A stretch of 64,000 bases of DNA, taken from positions 868,001 to 932,000 of the forward strand of contig NZ_FMAG01000003.1 of the NCBI RefSeq assembly GCF_900094585.1, written 5' to 3'. The number at the start of each line of letters is the position of its first letter. Position 1 is the first letter of the stretch. Under the pieces are notes generated by a model. It was not told the origin of the DNA. It worked only from the letters and a program-made list of their open reading frames with translations, and ran no database searches. The translations under genes were made by a program, and so were the position numbers. The stretch comes from Martinezella multihospitum (GTDB lineage: Bacteria; Pseudomonadota; Alphaproteobacteria; Rhizobiales; Rhizobiaceae). Below are positions 48,346 to 56,818 of this stretch, piece by piece.

Positions 48346-49494
48346 TCAGCGTACGATATCCGCCGAGGCGGCTTTGGTGTCTGCGGAAGCTTGCTGGGTT
48401 GTGGCACCAGAAAGCTTGACCTTCATGTTTTCGCTCATGAACTGAGTGCCGGCGGCAACGACGACATCGCCGGTCTTGAGGCCATCGGCCACGCGCACGC
48501 CGTCATCTGAAAAATCTGCGACCTTGATGGCGCGGGAATGCACGGTGCCGGCACTGCGATCGACGAGCCAGACGATCTGCTGCCCGTCCCTCTGCGCAAG
48601 CGCGCTCAGCGGAATGGAAACATAGGGCTGGGTATTGTCGGCAAGCGCCTCGATCGTCGCGGTCATGCCAAGCAGAACGCGCGGATCGTTCGGCACGCTC
48701 ACACGCACGGCGAAGGTGCGCGATTGATCGGCGCTACCCGACACTTCCCGCACCTTTCCATCCAGCACGAGAGCCGCATCAGACCAGAAGCGCGCCTTGA
48801 CGTCCTTGCCGACCTTGAACTGGGCGATGTCCATTTCCGGAACAGCGACCTGCACTTCCTTCTCGCCATCGACGGCAACGGTGATGACGGGTGTGCCAGA
48901 ACTGACCACCTGGCCGACATCGGCATTGATTGCAGTCACGATGCCGTTCATGTCGGAGGTCAGGTCGGCATAGGCGACCTGGTTCTTGGCCTCAGTCAAT
49001 GCCGAAGCCGCGGAATCGCGCGTCGAAACGGCCTGCTCATAGGAGAGTTCGGCCTGCTCGAGCTGCGACTTGGAGGTGACATTCTTGTCGAAGAGTGTCT
49101 GCGCGCGATTGCGGGCAAGCTCGGTCGTCTGCACCTGCTTTTCGGCCGCATCCAGATCGGCCTGCGAACGGCGCACGGCGAGAACATAGTCGGTTGCGTC
49201 CATGCGGGCCACCACATCGCCGGGCTTTACCCTTTGGCCGATATCCACCTTGCGCTCGACGATCTTGCCGTTGACGCGAAAGCCAAGATTCATGTCCGTC
49301 CGCGCACGCACGGCGCCGGAATAGTCGAGCTTGCGCGTCGTATCGGCCTGGGCGATTTCGACGACCTTGACCGGCCGGATCACCTCCGCCGTCTCTTCCT
49401 TCTTCTCATTGCAGCCCGAGAGTCCAAGCCCCAAGGCTGCAAGAAGAACCGCACCGGCAGCGGCCCGTAGAGTGTTAGTCGTCAGCGAAACCAT
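48346..49494 (-). CDS. RND efflux periplasmic adaptor lipoprotein
   Basis: 382 residues. Lipoprotein signal ending LGLSGC (lipobox cysteine near residue 28), then the barrel-sandwich VNGKIVERKVDIGQRVKPGDVVARMD, a coiled-coil hairpin of about 60 residues and a beta barrel. Links the RND pump to the outer-membrane channel. Lies 61 bases after the tetR gene on the same strand, so the three form one operon. Confidence 0.92.
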   Translation of the reverse strand: MVSLTTNTLRAAAGAVLLAALGLGLSGCNEKKEETAEVIRPVKVVEIAQADTTRKLDYSGAVRARTDMNLGFRVNGKIVERKVDIGQRVKPGDVVARMDATDYVLAVRRSQADLDAAEKQVQTTELARNRAQTLFDKNVTSKSQLEQAELSYEQAVSTRDSAASALTEAKNQVAYADLTSDMNGIVTAINADVGQVVSSGTPVITVAVDGEKEVQVAVPEMDIAQFKVGKDVKARFWSDAALVLDGKVREVSGSADQSRTFAVRVSVPNDPRVLLGMTATIEALADNTQPYVSIPLSALAQRDGQQIVWLVDRSAGTVHSRAIKVADFSDDGVRVADGLKTGDVVVAAGTQFMSENMKVKLSGATTQQASADTKAASADIVR

Positions 49495-49555
49495 GTCGCT
49501 CTCCTAAAATCGAACAAAAAAGTGGGAACACGCCGGCCATCCGGAGCGCGCATTG

Positions 49556-50164
49556 CTATTTCTTCAAAGCCCTGATGGCGAATTCGATGAGATCCTCGGG
49601 TTCGGCCCGGTTTGTCTTGGCGAGGCACTGGGCCACCATCTGGGGATGACAAAGATTGATGGTCGCCGCGCCGAAACATTTGGACGCGACATAGGGGTCC
49701 TGCTCGAAGAACTCACCGGCGGCGATGCCCTCCGCAATGATCTCGGCGATCAGATCGTGGATACGATCGATATGCTTTTCGATGACGTGCCAATCACGCT
49801 CGATGGCGATAACGACCATCTCGTGAACCTTCTGCTCGTCGAGCATCGCCTCCATCGTCATCTTGTACTGGGCCATGGTATAGGCCCGCAGCCGATCGGT
49901 CGCACTGATAGGCTGATTGCGGATGGCAAGCGCCATCTGGTAGCTCTGGCCAAGCATGCGCCCACAGAGAGCCTGATGAATTTCCGTCTTGGAGCCGAAG
50001 AACCGGTAGATATTTGCCGTCGACATGCCGAGATCCCGGGCGATATCGGCCACGTTCGTCTTGCTGTAGCCATAGTGGCGAAACAGCTTTTCGGCGGCAT
50101 CGAGAATGCGCGTGATGTTTTCCTGGCGGGCAGGATCGGCGCTAACGTCGGAAAGATCGAGCAT
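49556..50164 (-). CDS. TetR-family repressor of the RND efflux operon
   Basis: About 202 residues. HTH: RILDAAEKLFRHYGYSKTNVADIARDLGMSTANIYRFF. The C-terminal ligand domain has no specific signature. ATG 50164 is chosen; the longer frame to 50200 begins with TTG inside the operator palindrome. It lies first in the tetR-adaptor-permease operon, and a perfect 21-bp inverted repeat stands directly upstream, so it likely represses its own operon until an inducer binds. Confidence 0.88.
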   Translation of the reverse strand: MLDLSDVSADPARQENITRILDAAEKLFRHYGYSKTNVADIARDLGMSTANIYRFFGSKTEIHQALCGRMLGQSYQMALAIRNQPISATDRLRAYTMAQYKMTMEAMLDEQKVHEMVVIAIERDWHVIEKHIDRIHDLIAEIIAEGIAAGEFFEQDPYVASKCFGAATINLCHPQMVAQCLAKTNRAEPEDLIEFAIRALKK

Positions 50165-50172
50165 AAGCAGGC

Positions 50173-50224
50173 CTGATGGTTTACGAGTGACGATTTTCAA
50201 TTTTCGTCACTCGTAAACCATCAG
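50173..50224 (-). promoter_or_regulatory. Perfect 21-bp inverted repeat, probable TetR operator
   Basis: The 21 bases at 50173-50193 are the exact reverse complement of 50204-50224, with a 10-base AT-rich spacer. Core half: GGTTTACGAGTGACGA. It lies 9 bases from the tetR start. Its size suits two TetR dimers or a promoter flanked by half-sites; in RNA it would be a very stable hairpin in the leader. Confidence 0.7.
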
Positions 50225-50392
50225 AGCGCCGATGTCAATGAAACCGACCACAACTTGGGCGGCTTTTAGATGCTATTGAATAAACCGAGGATGCGCCGAA
50301 CTACTTGAAGCAAGAGTTAAACGATCGACAACGGCCTCGCGGAACGAAGCCGAAAGTGTCCGAAATTTTATCGCGACGCCGCCGCTGCGTTG

Positions 50393-50872
50393 TCAGGCGC
50401 TCAAGAGTGTCGGATGAAAACGTCGAAGGCTGAAAAAGCCGACGAAGACAATGACCACCAGCAGCGCCACCTGCGCCGCGAGAATCGGCGGTTCGTTACC
50501 GGTAGGCGCCAGCGCATTGAGAGCCGGTATCTTCTGGAACGATTGAATGATCAGCACCAGACAGTTGAAGAAGAGCAGCACCAGTGCGCCGACGACGAAA
50601 ACCGACCGCCAGATGCCGGCGAGGTGAAATGTGTAACGCGCCAGCGCCGTCGGAATGAAGATCAGCAGACAGATGATGCCGACGATGATCGCGGGCGTAA
50701 CGCCGTGAAACGGGAATAGGAAACCTGTCAGGCTCGTGAGAGCCGTTGTCAGCATATAGACCAGCGTCGACCGGTTGTGGCGGTCGGCCGTGAGGAACCC
50801 GTAGGCCACCACGATGCCGCTGATGATGGCGATCAAGCTGATGACGACATGAATCAAGAGAATTCCAGACAT
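50393..50872 (-). CDS. Small four-segment membrane protein of unknown function
   Basis: 159 residues with hydrophobic stretches LIHVVISLIAIISGIVVAYGFL, a second around YMLTTALTSLTGFLFPF, a third FVVGALVLLFFNCLVLII and a fourth VALLVVIVFVGFFSL. No residues point to a reaction. ATG 50872 has GGAGGGG upstream; upstream frame unsupported. It lies downstream of osmC on the same strand (gap 116 bases), so linked expression is possible. Confidence 0.7.
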   Translation of the reverse strand: MSGILLIHVVISLIAIISGIVVAYGFLTADRHNRSTLVYMLTTALTSLTGFLFPFHGVTPAIIVGIICLLIFIPTALARYTFHLAGIWRSVFVVGALVLLFFNCLVLIIQSFQKIPALNALAPTGNEPPILAAQVALLVVIVFVGFFSLRRFHPTLLSA

Positions 50873-50988
50873 TCGCCCCTCCAAGTGGGCATTGCATTTC
50901 GATGGAAATGACAGCCCAATGCCCGAATGCGGAATATATATGAAACGCGCCGCGCCAGCCAGCGCGACGCGAAGGCCCAAAAGGCCGC

Positions 50989-51420
50989 TTAAGCGGCGTG
51001 AACTTCCAGAGAGATCGGAACGGAAGCAAGCGCCTTGGAAACCGGGCAGCCGGCTTTCGCCTTGTTGGCAAGCTCGGTGAAGGTGGCCTCATCGGCGCCG
51101 GGCACCTTGCCGGTCAGCGTCAGATGGATTGCGGTGATGGCGAAGCCACCTTCGACGCTTTCAAGCGTCACCTTGGCCGTCGTCTCCATGCTTTCGGCGG
51201 TAAAGCCGGCTTCATTCAGGATCAGCGACAGGGCCATGGTGAAGCAGCCGGCATGCGCCGCGCCGATCAGCTCTTCCGGATTGGTGCCGGCAACGCCTTC
51301 GAAGCGGCTGGCAAAACCGTAAGGATAGTGATTGAGCGCGCCGCTCTGCGTCGAGATCTGACCCTTGCCGTCCTTCAAGCCACCGGACCATTGAGCCGAA
51401 CCTGTGCGATTGATCTGCAT
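50989..51420 (-). CDS. osmC: OsmC-family peroxiredoxin
   Basis: 143 residues. Thiol peroxidase that reduces organic hydroperoxides. Both reactive cysteines are seen in HAGCFTMALS and AGCPVSKAL, and the ligand region NPEELIGAAHA is classical OsmC. ATG 51420 has AAGGAGGA upstream. It is divergent from the galactonate regulator across 330 bases. Confidence 0.92.
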   Translation of the reverse strand: MQINRTGSAQWSGGLKDGKGQISTQSGALNHYPYGFASRFEGVAGTNPEELIGAAHAGCFTMALSLILNEAGFTAESMETTAKVTLESVEGGFAITAIHLTLTGKVPGADEATFTELANKAKAGCPVSKALASVPISLEVHAA

Positions 51421-51750
51421 GTCGTCCTCCTTGTCGTTGAATGAATTTCGGGAGCGGAACCGTCTCCCGTTGATGATCGACGGCAAGCGGCTTGGCCACC
51501 TGCACCGTCACCATAATTCTTCTATCCGCCGAAGACGACGCCGCGGTAACAGAAGCGGCGTCGATCCCGAAAGGCGATTGCGCAGCCTTTCAAATCATCA
51601 TACAAGAATATTGCCAATGTATGATGATTATCGTATCATGATTTCAATATGGTCACGAAACGCGGCCGGGCATCGCCTGCATGAAAGACCCGCATGTCTC
51701 TGATCGAGAGATATTCGGGAAAACATGCGAAACGGTGTGGGGGAGATAGG
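51421..51750. other. 330-base divergent region osmC / gntR
   Basis: No gene. The right half is AT-rich and holds a 12-bp perfect inverted repeat plus a third similar half-site (see 51593). An alternative start for the GntR gene (ATG 51694) lies inside this span. Confidence 0.45.
51593..51643 (+). promoter_or_regulatory. Candidate operator of the GntR-type regulator
   Basis: AATCATCATACA (51593-51604) and TGTATGATGATT (51618-51629) are perfect reverse complements with a 13-base spacer. A third copy, CGTATCATGATT (51632-51643), matches the right arm at 10 of 12 positions. AT-rich and upstream of gntR-dgoD, this suits autoregulation by the FadR/GntR protein. Confidence 0.55.
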
Positions 51751-52545
51751 GTGGAATCACTCGAAAGACAGGGGCACGACTCATCGGCTCAGCCCGGGCG
51801 TCGTCCGCGCGTGCGCAGAAACGTGACGGCATCCATCGCCGAAGACATCTGCGCAGAACGCTATCCTTCCGGCTCGACGCTGCCGCGCGAAAACGATCTC
51901 TGCGAAATGTACGGCGTCAGCCGTACGGTCATCCGCGAATCCCTCAAGGTGCTGGAGTCCAAGGGGCTCGTGCGTGGCAAGCCGCGCATCGGCACCACCG
52001 TTTGCGACAAGGACGACTGGAACATTCTCGACCAGGATGTGCTGGCATGGATGGGGCCCTATATCGCCGATTTCGATATTCTCGGCTCCATCCTCGAAGC
52101 GCGTCGCACCATTGAACCCGCCGCCGCGGAATATGCGGCCGAGCGCGCTACGGCTCGTGAAATTGCCGATCTGGAGAGTGCATGGCAGCAGATGCGCGAC
52201 AGCGGCGATGATCCGGAGGGCTTTACCGAGGCCGACGTGACGTTCCACAAGCTGCTGCTCGGCGCCAGCCACAACCAGGTGTTCCGGCGCCTCTCCAGCG
52301 CCATGCATGCCGGCCTCAAATATGCGCTTCACGCCTCCAACGTCGCCGCCCACAGCCGTGACGAAGCGATCGCCGTGCACGGCGAGCTCGTGGAAGCACT
52401 GCGCATGCGCGACCGCGATGCGGCGCGCGCCTGTACCCACCGCATGCTCGATCTTGCCGCCCGTGATCTTGCCGTCGAACGACGGCTGGACAAAGGCCGG
52501 AAAGCAAATCCCGAAACCCCGAGATCCGTGGCCTCGCGCCGCTGA
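51751..52545 (+). CDS. FadR-type GntR regulator (DgoR-like)
   Basis: About 264 residues. Winged helix IAEDICAERYPSGSTLPRENDLCEMYGVSRTVIRESLKVLESKGLV and an all-helical FCD effector domain (ARRTIEPAAAEYAAERAT, FHKLLLGASHN, HGELVEALRMRD with metal-binding histidines). I favour the GTG at 51751 after GGGGGAGATAGG; ATG 51694 adds 19 residues. It precedes dgoD by 30 bases, so it should control D-galactonate use. Confidence 0.87.
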   Translation: MESLERQGHDSSAQPGRRPRVRRNVTASIAEDICAERYPSGSTLPRENDLCEMYGVSRTVIRESLKVLESKGLVRGKPRIGTTVCDKDDWNILDQDVLAWMGPYIADFDILGSILEARRTIEPAAAEYAAERATAREIADLESAWQQMRDSGDDPEGFTEADVTFHKLLLGASHNQVFRRLSSAMHAGLKYALHASNVAAHSRDEAIAVHGELVEALRMRDRDAARACTHRMLDLAARDLAVERRLDKGRKANPETPRSVASRR

Positions 52546-52575
52546 CCCAACCCAAAGCCAAACGGAATCATTCCC

Positions 52576-53724
52576 ATGAAAATCACCAAGCTGACGACCT
52601 ATATCGTTCCCCCGCGCTGGCTGTTCCTGAAGATCGAGACCGATGAAGGCATCGTCGGCTGGGGTGAGCCCGTGGTCGAGGGGCGTGCGCTGACCGTGCA
52701 GGCAGCCGTGCACGAGCTGGAAGACTATCTGATCGGCAAGGACCCCTTCCTCATCGAGGATCACTGGAACGTCATGTATCGCGCCGGCTTCTATCGCGGC
52801 GGCGCCGTGCACATGTCGGCACTGGCCGGCATCGACCAGGCGCTCTGGGACATCAAGGGCAAGGCGCTGGGCCAGCCGATCCATTCGCTGCTCGGCGGCC
52901 AGGTGCGCGACAAGATCAAGGTCTATTCCTGGATCGGCGGCGACCGCCCCTCCGACGTTGCCAACAACGCCAAGGACGTGGTCGCGCGTGGCTTCAAGGC
53001 GATCAAGCTCAATGGCTGCGAGGAAATGCAGATCGTCGACACCTACGACAAGGTGGAAAAGGCGGTCGAAACCATCGCCACCATCCGCGAGGCGATCGGC
53101 CCCTATATCGGCATCGGCGTCGACTTCCACGGCCGCGTCCACCGGCCGATGGCCAAGGTTCTCGCCAAGGAGCTGGAACCCTACAAGCTGCTCTTCATCG
53201 AGGAGCCGGTGCTTTCGGAAAACCGCGAGGCGCTGAAGGAAATCGCCAACCATTGCTCGACCCCGATCGCGCTTGGCGAACGCCTCTATTCGCGCTGGGA
53301 TTTCAAGTCGGTCCTGTCGGACGGCTATGTCGACATCCTCCAGCCCGACCTCAGCCATGCCGGCGGCATCACCGAATGCCGCAAGATCGCGGCCATGGCC
53401 GAAGCCTATGACGTGGCGCTCGCCCCGCATTGCCCGCTCGGCCCGATCGCGCTTGCCGCCTGCCTTCAGGTCGACGCCGTCAGCTACAATGCCTTCATCC
53501 AGGAACAGAGCCTCGGTATTCACTATAACAAGGGCAACGACATCCTCGACTACATCTCCAACAAGGAGGTGTTCCAGTATGCCGACGGTTTCGTCTCCAT
53601 CCCGCAAGGACCCGGCCTCGGCATCGAAGTCGACGAAGCCTATGTCATCGAGCGTGCCAAGGAAGGCCATCGCTGGCGCAACCCGGTCTGGCGTCACGAG
53701 GACGGCAGCGTCGCCGAATGGTAA
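52576..53724 (+). CDS. dgoD: D-galactonate dehydratase
   Basis: Enolase-superfamily enzyme converting D-galactonate to 2-keto-3-deoxy-galactonate. 382 residues. Metal ligands in GVDFHGR, FIEEPV and ALGERL; the base histidine in [13 protein letters not shown]. The start [20 protein letters not shown] and C-terminal [12 protein letters not shown] are typical of DgoD. dgoK and dgoA are not in the window; they may lie elsewhere. A strong terminator follows at 53775. Confidence 0.95.
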   Translation: MKITKLTTYIVPPRWLFLKIETDEGIVGWGEPVVEGRALTVQAAVHELEDYLIGKDPFLIEDHWNVMYRAGFYRGGAVHMSALAGIDQALWDIKGKALGQPIHSLLGGQVRDKIKVYSWIGGDRPSDVANNAKDVVARGFKAIKLNGCEEMQIVDTYDKVEKAVETIATIREAIGPYIGIGVDFHGRVHRPMAKVLAKELEPYKLLFIEEPVLSENREALKEIANHCSTPIALGERLYSRWDFKSVLSDGYVDILQPDLSHAGGITECRKIAAMAEAYDVALAPHCPLGPIALAACLQVDAVSYNAFIQEQSLGIHYNKGNDILDYISNKEVFQYADGFVSIPQGPGLGIEVDEAYVIERAKEGHRWRNPVWRHEDGSVAEW

Positions 53725-53774
53725 GATGATAGCCTTCGCTACCTGAGGGCGAAGGACGGCAAATCCAGCCAAAG

Positions 53775-53814
53775 CGGCCGGCAATCGCATCATCGCGGTT
53801 GCCGGCCGTTTTTT
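53775..53814 (+). terminator. Rho-independent terminator after dgoD
   Basis: CGGCCGGCAATCGC (53775-53788) pairs with GCGGTTGCCGGCCG (53795-53808) over 14 positions with one G-U pair, followed by TTTTTT. A textbook terminator for the plus-strand gntR-dgoD transcript. Confidence 0.9.
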
Positions 53815-53867
53815 GGAGCGTTCATGAAACAATGAGTTGCCGAACACGCAGCCGGCGAAGGGCGATC

Positions 53868-54422
53868 CTACTGAAAGGCGGGGCGATATAGGTGTGTTGC
53901 CAGCTCCAATGATGCCGCAGTCTCATCGAGGGCTTTCATCACCACACCGATATCCTGCGACGGATTGCTGTAGAACCAGTCGATGGTAAAGCGCAGCGTC
54001 TGGCCGAGCTGCTTGGTATTTCCCGCCATCGGCGGCAGCGCCAGAGCGCGCAGCTGCATGTTCTCGCCGCCACGGGCCTGATCCCGCGTCCACCACGCCA
54101 GAAACTCCAGCGCTTTCAGGCCCTTCTCATCCCTTTCGATCGAGAACCCGATCGAAAGCAGCAATTCGTCCGGCAAAGCCCCTTTCGTTCTGCGCAAGGC
54201 GGCGGCGGGCAGATCCGCATAGGCGCCGGGGAGAGAAAGATCCGAGACAGCGACATCGGGCAGATAGACTTTGCCGAGCTCGACGTCCGTGATGCCCGGT
54301 ATGGCTTTGACGGCCTCCGTCAGCCGGGCCACCTCTTTGGGAGCTTCATTGGCCATGGACTGCATCGCCACGGACCGGACGATCCCCAATGCGAGAAATA
54401 GTCGTTGCCACCATCTTGCCAC
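53868..54422 (-). CDS. Protein of unknown function, possible exported
   Basis: 184 residues from a GTG at 54422; later ATGs at 54365 and 54356 are possible. The first 27 residues (a basic start, then LFLALGIVRSVA, ending ANEA) might be a signal peptide. The rest is soluble, with ELLLSIGFSIERDEKGLKALEF and TLRFTIDWFYSNPSQDIGVVM. No family recognised. No clear ribosome binding site at the GTG. It follows the BI-1 gene on the same strand, but a terminator (54570-54612) lies between. Confidence 0.5.
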   Translation of the reverse strand: MARWWQRLFLALGIVRSVAMQSMANEAPKEVARLTEAVKAIPGITDVELGKVYLPDVAVSDLSLPGAYADLPAAALRRTKGALPDELLLSIGFSIERDEKGLKALEFLAWWTRDQARGGENMQLRALALPPMAGNTKQLGQTLRFTIDWFYSNPSQDIGVVMKALDETAASLELATHLYRPAFQ

Positions 54423-54539
54423 CGCTCAAGTCCGTATTCGAAGTCGATAGCGCAACTTGGCAAAGGTGGCTGGGAAAATCAAACCATGACGGGAAGAATT
54501 GGCAACTTTGACATCGCAAGGGGCAATCCTGGCGGCTGG

Positions 54540-54701
54540 ATGCTCCGGATTCGGACCAAGGCATCGCCCAAAAAAGTTGCGCCTGCAGTATCGGCGCAGA
54601 TACTGCAGGCGCGTCATGCGTCTCAACAAGCCCCCAGGGAGACGCATTACCGGAGCATGATCACCAAAGGCGTGGAGTGCCCTTTAGCTCGGACCATGCT
54701 C
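54540..54701 (-). other. Nested hairpin cluster downstream of the BI-1 family gene
   Basis: Besides the terminator stem, ATGCGTCTC (54616-54624) pairs with GAGACGCAT (54639-54647), and ATGCTCCGG (54540-54548) pairs with CCGGAGCAT (54650-54658), enclosing both hairpins. GAGCATG at 54653-54659 can instead pair with CATGCTC at 54695-54701, an alternative fold. All stems are perfect. It could be a palindromic mobile repeat or a structured 3' UTR. Confidence 0.5.
54570..54612 (-). terminator. Terminator of the BI-1 family gene
   Basis: A perfect 13-bp stem (54579-54591 with 54600-54612, arm GCGCCTGCAGTAT, 8-base loop) is followed on the minus strand by AAC and TTTTTT. It ends transcripts reading leftward from the gene at 54719. 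Confidence 0.85.
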
Positions 54702-54718
54702 AAGCAGGCAATTTCAGA

Positions 54719-55435
54719 CTACTCCCGCTCGCCGGTGAAGTTCAGCAGCAGCTGGAAGATGTTGACGAAGTTCAGGTAGAGCGACAGGGCACCGAAGACG
54801 GCGAGCTTCTGCTGCGATTCCTGATCATGGTTTTCGGCATACTGTTCCTTGATGTTCTGCGTGTCCCAGGCGGTCAGGCCGACGAAGACGACGATACCGA
54901 TGACCGAGATGGCGAACTGCAGCGCGCTCGAACCCAGGAAGATATTGACGATGCTGGCGATGATGACGCCGAACAGACCCATCATCAGGAACGAGCCGAC
55001 GTTGGAAAGATCACGCTTCGTCGTATAGCCGTAGAGGCTCGTCGCGCCGAACATGGTCGCGGCGATGAAGAAGGTACGCGCGATGCTCGTGCCGGTGAAG
55101 ACCAGGAAGACGGAGGCCAACGACAGGCCCATGACCGCACAGAAGGCCCAGAACATCATCTGCGCCGTGCTTGCCGACATCGACTGGATGCGGAACGAGA
55201 AGAAGAACACGAAGGCGAGCGGCGCCAGCATGACGACCCACTTCAGCGGGCTCTGGAAGATCGGCACGTAAAGCGCCGGCGTCGTGCCGACGATCAGCGC
55301 GACGATGCCCGTCACCACAAGGCCGATGCCCATATAGTTGTAGACGCGCAGCATATGCCGGCGCAGTCCCTCGTCGAAGAGCGCCTGAGAGCCGGCGGCG
55401 GCTCCGAAGCCGTATCGCGGATTGGTCGGGTTCAT
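54719..55435 (-). CDS. Bax inhibitor-1 / YccA family membrane protein
   Basis: 238 residues with seven hydrophobic segments. Family features: MLRVYNYMGIGLVVTGIVALIVG near the start, AQMMFWAFCAVMGLSLASVF and the C-terminal GLTAWDTQNIKEQYAE with the conserved aspartate. BI-1 proteins are pH-dependent calcium leak channels in some species and YccA modulates FtsH in E. coli; the role here is unknown. It is 22 bases after the anti-sigma gene's stop upstream? No: it lies downstream of that gene's far side, being transcribed leftward as a separate unit, since the anti-sigma gene ends at 55458 and reads toward it; read-through is possible. Confidence 0.88.
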   Translation of the reverse strand: MNPTNPRYGFGAAAGSQALFDEGLRRHMLRVYNYMGIGLVVTGIVALIVGTTPALYVPIFQSPLKWVVMLAPLAFVFFFSFRIQSMSASTAQMMFWAFCAVMGLSLASVFLVFTGTSIARTFFIAATMFGATSLYGYTTKRDLSNVGSFLMMGLFGVIIASIVNIFLGSSALQFAISVIGIVVFVGLTAWDTQNIKEQYAENHDQESQQKLAVFGALSLYLNFVNIFQLLLNFTGERE

Positions 55436-55457
55436 GGTCGTTCTCCTTTAATCCAAA

Positions 55458-56228
55458 CTAGTAGAGGCTGCGGGCAAGCTTTTCGGCATCGCCGTCCAGC
55501 TGGCCTGCCTTGCCATTGCCGATCAGCGCATAGGCAACTTCGCCGATCTGCCAATAGGCAGCCTGGACATCGTCACGCTTGATGTGACTGACGTCCTGGA
55601 CGGCGAAATTGCCCGGGCGGACGGCGAAAAGTGACAAATGTCCATCTTCTCCGGCATCGACCATCATTTCGATGCTTGGGCCGAACTCGGACGGATAGAT
55701 CTGCGCATCGGTGACGCGCCAGTCGCCCGGCAGTTCCGGCAATACGATTGCCGTCGAAGCACGGATTTCTTCCGGATTGTAACTCGCAGCCGCCGATTGC
55801 GGCTTGATCTCCTCGCGCACGGCAGTCGTCTTATAGGCGCGCACCGCATCGTCGACGAAGGCCGGCGGCCGCGTGGACGCACTGACCTCGCTCGCCGTAA
55901 AGGCGCCGAAGGACGTATGCGCGACCCAGCCGGTCGTGACTAGAACGGCGATGGCGGCAACGCGCTGGAAGGAACCCAGCATGCGGCCATAGACCAGCCC
56001 GCGCTCCAGCCGCCGTGCGGCTTCGCGCGTTTCGGCCCGGACCACATGGCCTTCCCCGGCCAACGCCATGCGCAACTCGCCGCGGATGCTCATATCGGCC
56101 ATCACCTTGGCGGCGATTTCCGGATGCTCCGAGAGGTAAGATTCCACCTCGACACGGCGCGCGAGCGTGAGCTCGCCATCGACATAGGCGTCGAGATCGG
56201 TATCGATGATCGGATCAACGATTTTCAT
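55458..56228 (-). CDS. Membrane-anchored anti-sigma factor
   Basis: 256 residues. The N-terminal 80 residues include ILTDLDAYVDGEL-like features (actual: DTDLDAYVDGELTLARRVEVESYL), the zinc-less anti-sigma domain pattern; one membrane segment near 88-110 (VAAIAVLVTTGWVAHTSF); the rest is periplasmic. Start overlaps the sigma factor gene by 14 bases. The periplasmic part would sense a signal and release the sigma factor. Confidence 0.8.
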   Translation of the reverse strand: MKIVDPIIDTDLDAYVDGELTLARRVEVESYLSEHPEIAAKVMADMSIRGELRMALAGEGHVVRAETREAARRLERGLVYGRMLGSFQRVAAIAVLVTTGWVAHTSFGAFTASEVSASTRPPAFVDDAVRAYKTTAVREEIKPQSAAASYNPEEIRASTAIVLPELPGDWRVTDAQIYPSEFGPSIEMMVDAGEDGHLSLFAVRPGNFAVQDVSHIKRDDVQAAYWQIGEVAYALIGNGKAGQLDGDAEKLARSLY

Positions 56229-56754
56229 TGCCGCCTCCCTCGATGACACGCAGATGTGAAACCTTGGAGGCAGCCTCCTCGAAATGGCGCAGGCTCGCCC
56301 TTGCCCGCGCAATGCGGGACATCAGCGTGCCGACAGGAATGCCAAGTGCCAATGCCGCCTCCTGATAGGAGAGGTCCTCGATCGCCACCAGATGCAGCGC
56401 CTCGCGCTGCTCCTCGGGCAGATTGAAGAAGGCTTCGCGGACCTGGCTCAAACGCACCGTATGGTCTTGCGATGCCGGCAACGCCACTTCCAGCTCGGCC
56501 GCCGCTTCTTCATGGCGGCGGTTCAGCGACTTCTTCTGGCGCAGGCGGTCGATATGCACATTGTGCAGGATCGACAGCAGCCAGGTGCGCAGATTGCCGC
56601 TGTTGCGGAAAGATGACTTGCGCTCATAGGCCTTGACCAGTGCGTCATGCACCAGATCCTCAGCCTCGTCCGCATTGCGCACGAGCGAGCGGGCGTATCG
56701 TCTCAGCGAGCCGAGCTGCCCCAAAACATCGAATGTGCGTCCTTTGCGTTCCAT
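56215..56754 (-). CDS. ECF sigma factor (RpoE-like)
   Basis: 179 residues with region 2 (YARSLVRNADEAEDLVHDALVKAYERKSSF... in shorter form ADEAEDLVHDALVKAY) and region 4 (LPEEQREALHLVAIEDLSYQEAALALGIPVGTLMSRIARARASL). No C-terminal extension. It directs RNA polymerase to a stress regulon and is held by the overlapping anti-sigma factor. It is not the EcfG general stress factor, since NepR/PhyR genes are absent. A GGAAT-N17-CGTAT promoter stands just upstream. Confidence 0.9.
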   Translation of the reverse strand: MERKGRTFDVLGQLGSLRRYARSLVRNADEAEDLVHDALVKAYERKSSFRNSGNLRTWLLSILHNVHIDRLRQKKSLNRRHEEAAAELEVALPASQDHTVRLSQVREAFFNLPEEQREALHLVAIEDLSYQEAALALGIPVGTLMSRIARARASLRHFEEAASKVSHLRVIEGGGNENR

Positions 56755-56762
56755 ACACCTAT

Positions 56763-56789
56763 ATACGGAAGCACTGCGGATTCTATTCC
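56763..56789 (-). promoter_or_regulatory. Candidate autoregulated ECF promoter
   Basis: On the minus strand GGAAT (56785-56789) is followed 17 bases later by CGTAT (56763-56767), matching the ECF-type -35/-10 pattern. The start codon is only 9 bases beyond, so the transcript would be leaderless or nearly so. Confidence 0.5.
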
Positions 56790-56818
56790 ATCGCCCAACG
56801 AATTTTTTGCTGATTTTT

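Noticed and set aside
45659..48445. 928-codon plus-strand frame
   Set aside because: Exact antisense of the RND permease; long only because of GC-rich codon bias.
51781..53847. 688-codon minus-strand frame
   Set aside because: Antisense of gntR and dgoD; no motifs.
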